Shown here piece after piece: positions 6,960-8,986 of a DNA stretch of 8,986 bases. Made by a program: the position numbers and the translations under genes. How positions within the stretch are numbered: the first letter of the stretch is position 1; each line of letters begins with the position of its first letter. Below the pieces are notes generated by a model. It saw nothing but the letters and a program-made list of their open reading frames with translations, was not told the DNA's origin and searched no databases. Source of the DNA: CAYURR01 sp964446745 (lineage in GTDB: Bacteria > Bacillota > Clostridia > Lachnospirales > WQUN01); contig CAYURR010000126.1 in the NCBI GenBank assembly GCA_964446745.1, forward strand, positions 1 through 8,986, read 5' to 3'.

Positions 6960-6991
6960 AATACATATCTTTAAGGAAACTGGAGGAAGTT

Positions 6992-8071
6992 ATGAATAGC
7001 CGAGAGCGTGTCTTCACAGCAATGCGGTGCCAAACACCAGACAGAGTGCCTTATTTTGACTATCTGCTGTTGCCGCCACTGGCTTCGGAAATATTAGGAC
7101 GGGATTTTGTGGACTTCGGTGGGGATCCTGAAGGATGGATAGCGTTTGCCAAAGAAGTAGGTTGGGAAAAGGCTATGCGTTCATATGCCCGTGACAGGAT
7201 AGAGCTTTCTCTAAAGCTCGGGCATGACATGATCTATAGTGTACCGGCTCCGACGATGCCTAAGTCGACTGGCAATGATGAACCTATAACTCCGTCGGAT
7301 GATCCTGTAGAAAACATGAAAAGACGTGTGGACACAGCCGAAAGCTATGATCCGTCCACAGACAGCTACGATGGGTTTTTGATTTTTGATTATCTCATAG
7401 AAGAAATGGAAGGAAAAGGGGTCGATCTGCCCATTATGGGCCCTGCATGCGGACATGGAGTATGGACAGACATTGATTTGATGATGACTATGCTAATAGA
7501 GCCAGATTTGGCTCATAGGCATTTTCAGGCTGTAACGCGGGATATGAGATACTATGTAGATAGCTACCGTAAGAGTGGCGTGTCGTTAATCATGGTGGGT
7601 GGTGATTTCGCTGGGAACAAACCGCTCATCTCACCGGAGGCGTACAGGGAATTTATCATGCCCGAGGTTCGAAAGGTCACAGATTACATCCACCAATTCG
7701 GAGGATACGCCATCAATGCCAGCGACGGCGATCTTTGGGGTGTTATCGATGATTTTCTTACTGGCTGTGATGTAGACGGATATAACGAGATCGATCAGAG
7801 TGTGGGTATGGATATGTCCGTGCTACATAAACGCCTTGGTGATCGTGTGTGCATGTTTGGCAATATGGATTGCGGAAATGTCCTCAGCTTCGGAACGGAA
7901 GAGACTATTGCAAAAGAGACCGTGAAGTGTTTGGAATCATGTAATGGAAAGGGGCACATCTTTTCCGCCTCAAATGCGATATCGGCTAGCGTGCCCCTAA
8001 ATAATTATCTGACGATGTTAAATACATACCGTGATTTTTACGGGTTGCCACGGTTTACGTTAAATAATTAA
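6992..8071 (+). CDS. Uroporphyrinogen decarboxylase-fold protein (methyltransferase-related)
   Basis: The 359-residue product starts with the family opening MNSRERVFTAMRCQTPDRVP and covers a whole URO-D domain (TIM barrel). This superfamily includes haem-pathway HemE and the corrinoid methyltransferases MtaA, MtbA and CmuA. The subgroup features seen are GGDFAGNKPLISPEAY (203-218), ASDGDLW (243-249), GMDMSVLHKRLGD (272-284), GNMDCGNVLSFGT (290-302) and SASNAI (325-330). It is not a clear HemE. In related proteins as I recall them the SDG tripeptide is preceded by His; here it is Ala243, so metal binding may be altered. Cys294 remains. No signal peptide or membrane helix is seen. ATG 6992 has GGAGG at 6982-6986 with 5-nt spacing. 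No corrinoid protein or partner methyltransferase is in the window, so the substrate is unknown. Its 3' end overlaps the convergent deacetylase by 4 nt. Confidence 0.85.
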   Translation: MNSRERVFTAMRCQTPDRVPYFDYLLLPPLASEILGRDFVDFGGDPEGWIAFAKEVGWEKAMRSYARDRIELSLKLGHDMIYSVPAPTMPKSTGNDEPITPSDDPVENMKRRVDTAESYDPSTDSYDGFLIFDYLIEEMEGKGVDLPIMGPACGHGVWTDIDLMMTMLIEPDLAHRHFQAVTRDMRYYVDSYRKSGVSLIMVGGDFAGNKPLISPEAYREFIMPEVRKVTDYIHQFGGYAINASDGDLWGVIDDFLTGCDVDGYNEIDQSVGMDMSVLHKRLGDRVCMFGNMDCGNVLSFGTEETIAKETVKCLESCNGKGHIFSASNAISASVPLNNYLTMLNTYRDFYGLPRFTLNN

Positions 8072-8823
8072 TAATGTCCGACTATCTTTTTAAAGTCATC
8101 AAGCTCGATAAAGTAGGGAATGGCGTCGCGTCTCAACAATAATGGATCCGTGCTGCTGTCATTGAGGCCGCCGTCACTTGTAAATGCAAGTTTATATCCC
8201 AGTTGCCTCAAAAGAGTAACATTACGCTCACAAAACAATCCGAAGGTATATGCAAAAACATCCTTTGCATTGATAATCTCTGAAGCATTACAAACATTTA
8301 GGTCGTTAATAATCTGTTCGTCTGATGCAATCATCATTGCGCTGGTGGCTTCGGAGGTGCGTGTATGTAAGCTGTCGGTGTGGTTGGCGTATTCAAAAAC
8401 ATCCGTCATTTCGTGCAAATCCTGTTCTGTCATACAGATTGACTTAAGAGGATCGTAAGCCTTAGACATATCATGAAGCCAGTTTGTCACAACAAAAGCC
8501 GTAGCACGAAAGCCATATTTTTTTAAGATGGGATACGCGTAGAGCTTAATTGATTGATAGCAGTCGTCAAAGGTCAGAAGCACGGATCGCTCCGGTAGAG
8601 GGGATTGAGAATAATAGAATCCTTTTACCTCGTCTAATGTTAATGTCTTGTAGCCGTGCTCGTGTAAATATGCCATTTGCTCTTCGAAATGCTCAAGAGT
8701 AACAAAAAGCGGGGGAGGTAAAATATCATCATATCCTTGCTTTACATCGATGTGGGAAGCGTGAGACGGATCAAACTCGCTTCCCTTTCTGATTTCATGA
8801 TACATTAAAACAGCAAACGACAT
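8068..8823 (-). CDS. Polysaccharide deacetylase family protein (CE4/NodB fold)
   Basis: The 251-residue product begins with the family opening VLMYHEI (residues 5-11). NodB-type motifs are present: motif 1 LLTFDDCY with the catalytic-base and metal aspartates D86 and D87, and motif 2 NHTDSLH with metal-binding H148 and H153, in the HTxxxH spacing common in Firmicutes relatives. Motif 3 reads FAYTFG instead of the usual YPFG/YPYG, with Thr for Pro. Such enzymes remove acetyl groups from peptidoglycan or exopolysaccharide. No signal peptide or N-terminal membrane helix is visible, which is unusual for an enzyme acting outside the cell; it may be cytoplasmic, use another export route, or act on a small or intracellular substrate. 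Start ATG 8823 has CGGAGAA 5 nt upstream. It lies downstream of a tRNA gene on the same strand, converges on the decarboxylase-fold gene and shares 4 nt with it. Confidence 0.87.
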   Translation of the reverse strand: MSFAVLMYHEIRKGSEFDPSHASHIDVKQGYDDILPPPLFVTLEHFEEQMAYLHEHGYKTLTLDEVKGFYYSQSPLPERSVLLTFDDCYQSIKLYAYPILKKYGFRATAFVVTNWLHDMSKAYDPLKSICMTEQDLHEMTDVFEYANHTDSLHTRTSEATSAMMIASDEQIINDLNVCNASEIINAKDVFAYTFGLFCERNVTLLRQLGYKLAFTSDGGLNDSSTDPLLLRRDAIPYFIELDDFKKIVGHY

Positions 8824-8895
8824 GGCAATTCTCCGTTCTAATCGTTGGTTTTAGGCTTTTTCACACAACCCTTACAGTAATCCTGTATATACACC

Positions 8896-8927
8896 GAAAG
8901 CTGTCAAATCTTCATTTGACAGCTTTC
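8896..8927 (-). terminator. Perfect 14-bp inverted repeat after tRNA-Arg, possible terminator
   Basis: The arms at 8896-8909 and 8914-8927 are exact reverse complements around a 4-base loop (GAAG on the minus strand). It begins 9 nt after the 3' end of the tRNA, where a terminator would be expected. The 3' arm ends in GCTTTC but no clean T run follows on either strand, so termination is plausible rather than proven. Each arm also contains TTGACA on one strand, a perfect -35 box. On the minus strand the best -10 at 16-nt spacing (CAGGAT) is poor. Confidence 0.45.
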
Positions 8928-8936
8928 ATAAAGTCT

Positions 8937-8986
8937 TGCACTTGGCGGGACTCGAACCCACGACCTACCGCTTAGGAGGCGGTCGC
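8937..8986 (-). tRNA. tRNA-Arg (anticodon CCU), 3' part only
   Basis: Read on the minus strand, the last 50 bases fold as a tRNA 3' part: anticodon stem ACCGC/GCGGT with loop CTCCTAA (anticodon CCT at 8974-8976), a 5-nt variable loop, T arm GTGGG-TTCGAGT-CCCGC, the 3' acceptor strand CAAGTGC (8938-8944) and discriminator A (8937). CCU reads the arginine codon AGG. CCA is not encoded, so it must be added by the nucleotidyltransferase. The 5' acceptor strand and most of the D arm lie beyond the right edge. Confidence 0.93.

Noticed and set aside
6992..8071. HemE, the true haem-pathway uroporphyrinogen decarboxylase.
   Set aside because: The N-terminus and the ASDG, GNMDC and SASNAI segments fit the methyltransferase-related branch better, and no haem-pathway neighbour is present.
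8120..8458. Plus-strand open frame inside the deacetylase gene.
   Set aside because: It lies antisense to a gene with clear NodB motifs, and its product shows no domain of its own.
1..8986. Mobile elements, CRISPR arrays, phage genes, toxin-antitoxin or defence systems.
   Set aside because: Nearly all bases are taken up by recognisable housekeeping genes; no direct-repeat array, transposase or integrase motif was seen. The right-edge tRNA could be an integration site, but no integrase or repeated tRNA end appears here.

Overview
The window carries a complete F-type (F1Fo) ATP synthase operon on the + strand, followed by two unrelated single genes and the 3' part of a tRNA. Protein features, strong AAGGAGG-type ribosome binding sites, frequent TTG/GTG starts and roughly even base composition suggest an anaerobic member of the Firmicutes, probably Clostridia. 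The species cannot be named from this sequence. The rotor subunit c carries the sodium-binding residue set, so the enzyme is predicted to be coupled to Na+ rather than H+.

Bases 27-6892 hold nine tightly packed genes in the classical bacterial order atpI-atpB-atpE-atpF-atpH-atpA-atpG-atpD-atpC. AtpI is an assembly and ion-associated membrane protein. Subunits a, c and b form the Fo membrane motor and stator. Delta, alpha, gamma, beta and epsilon form the F1 head, stalk and regulatory arm. Junctions atpF/atpH (13 nt) and atpH/atpA (ATGA, 4 nt) overlap, the rest are separated by 12-52 nt, and a strong intrinsic terminator at 6919-6959 closes the operon. Three of the nine genes (atpI, atpF, atpC) use TTG or GTG starts. 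For atpF, atpA and atpD the longest open frame overshoots the likely true start; the entries give the starts chosen from ribosome binding sites and family alignment.

Bases 6992-8071 encode a uroporphyrinogen-decarboxylase-fold protein of the kind related to corrinoid-dependent methyltransferases (MtaA/CmuA-like). No corrinoid protein or methyltransferase partner lies in the window, so its substrate is unknown. Convergent with it, and overlapping it by 4 nt, is a minus-strand polysaccharide deacetylase (carbohydrate esterase 4 type) with no visible signal peptide (8068-8823). Upstream of that gene on the same strand lie a perfect 14-bp inverted repeat (8896-8927) and the 3' part of a tRNA-Arg(CCU) that runs off the right edge.

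There is no gene-free stretch longer than about 115 bases. I see no mobile element, CRISPR array, phage gene or clearly novel system; this is mostly a core housekeeping region. The points worth a second look are the Na+ signature, the ATP-sensing motif in epsilon, the hairpin that buries the atpG stop codon, the altered active-site-like motif of the decarboxylase-fold protein and the unusual deacetylase.
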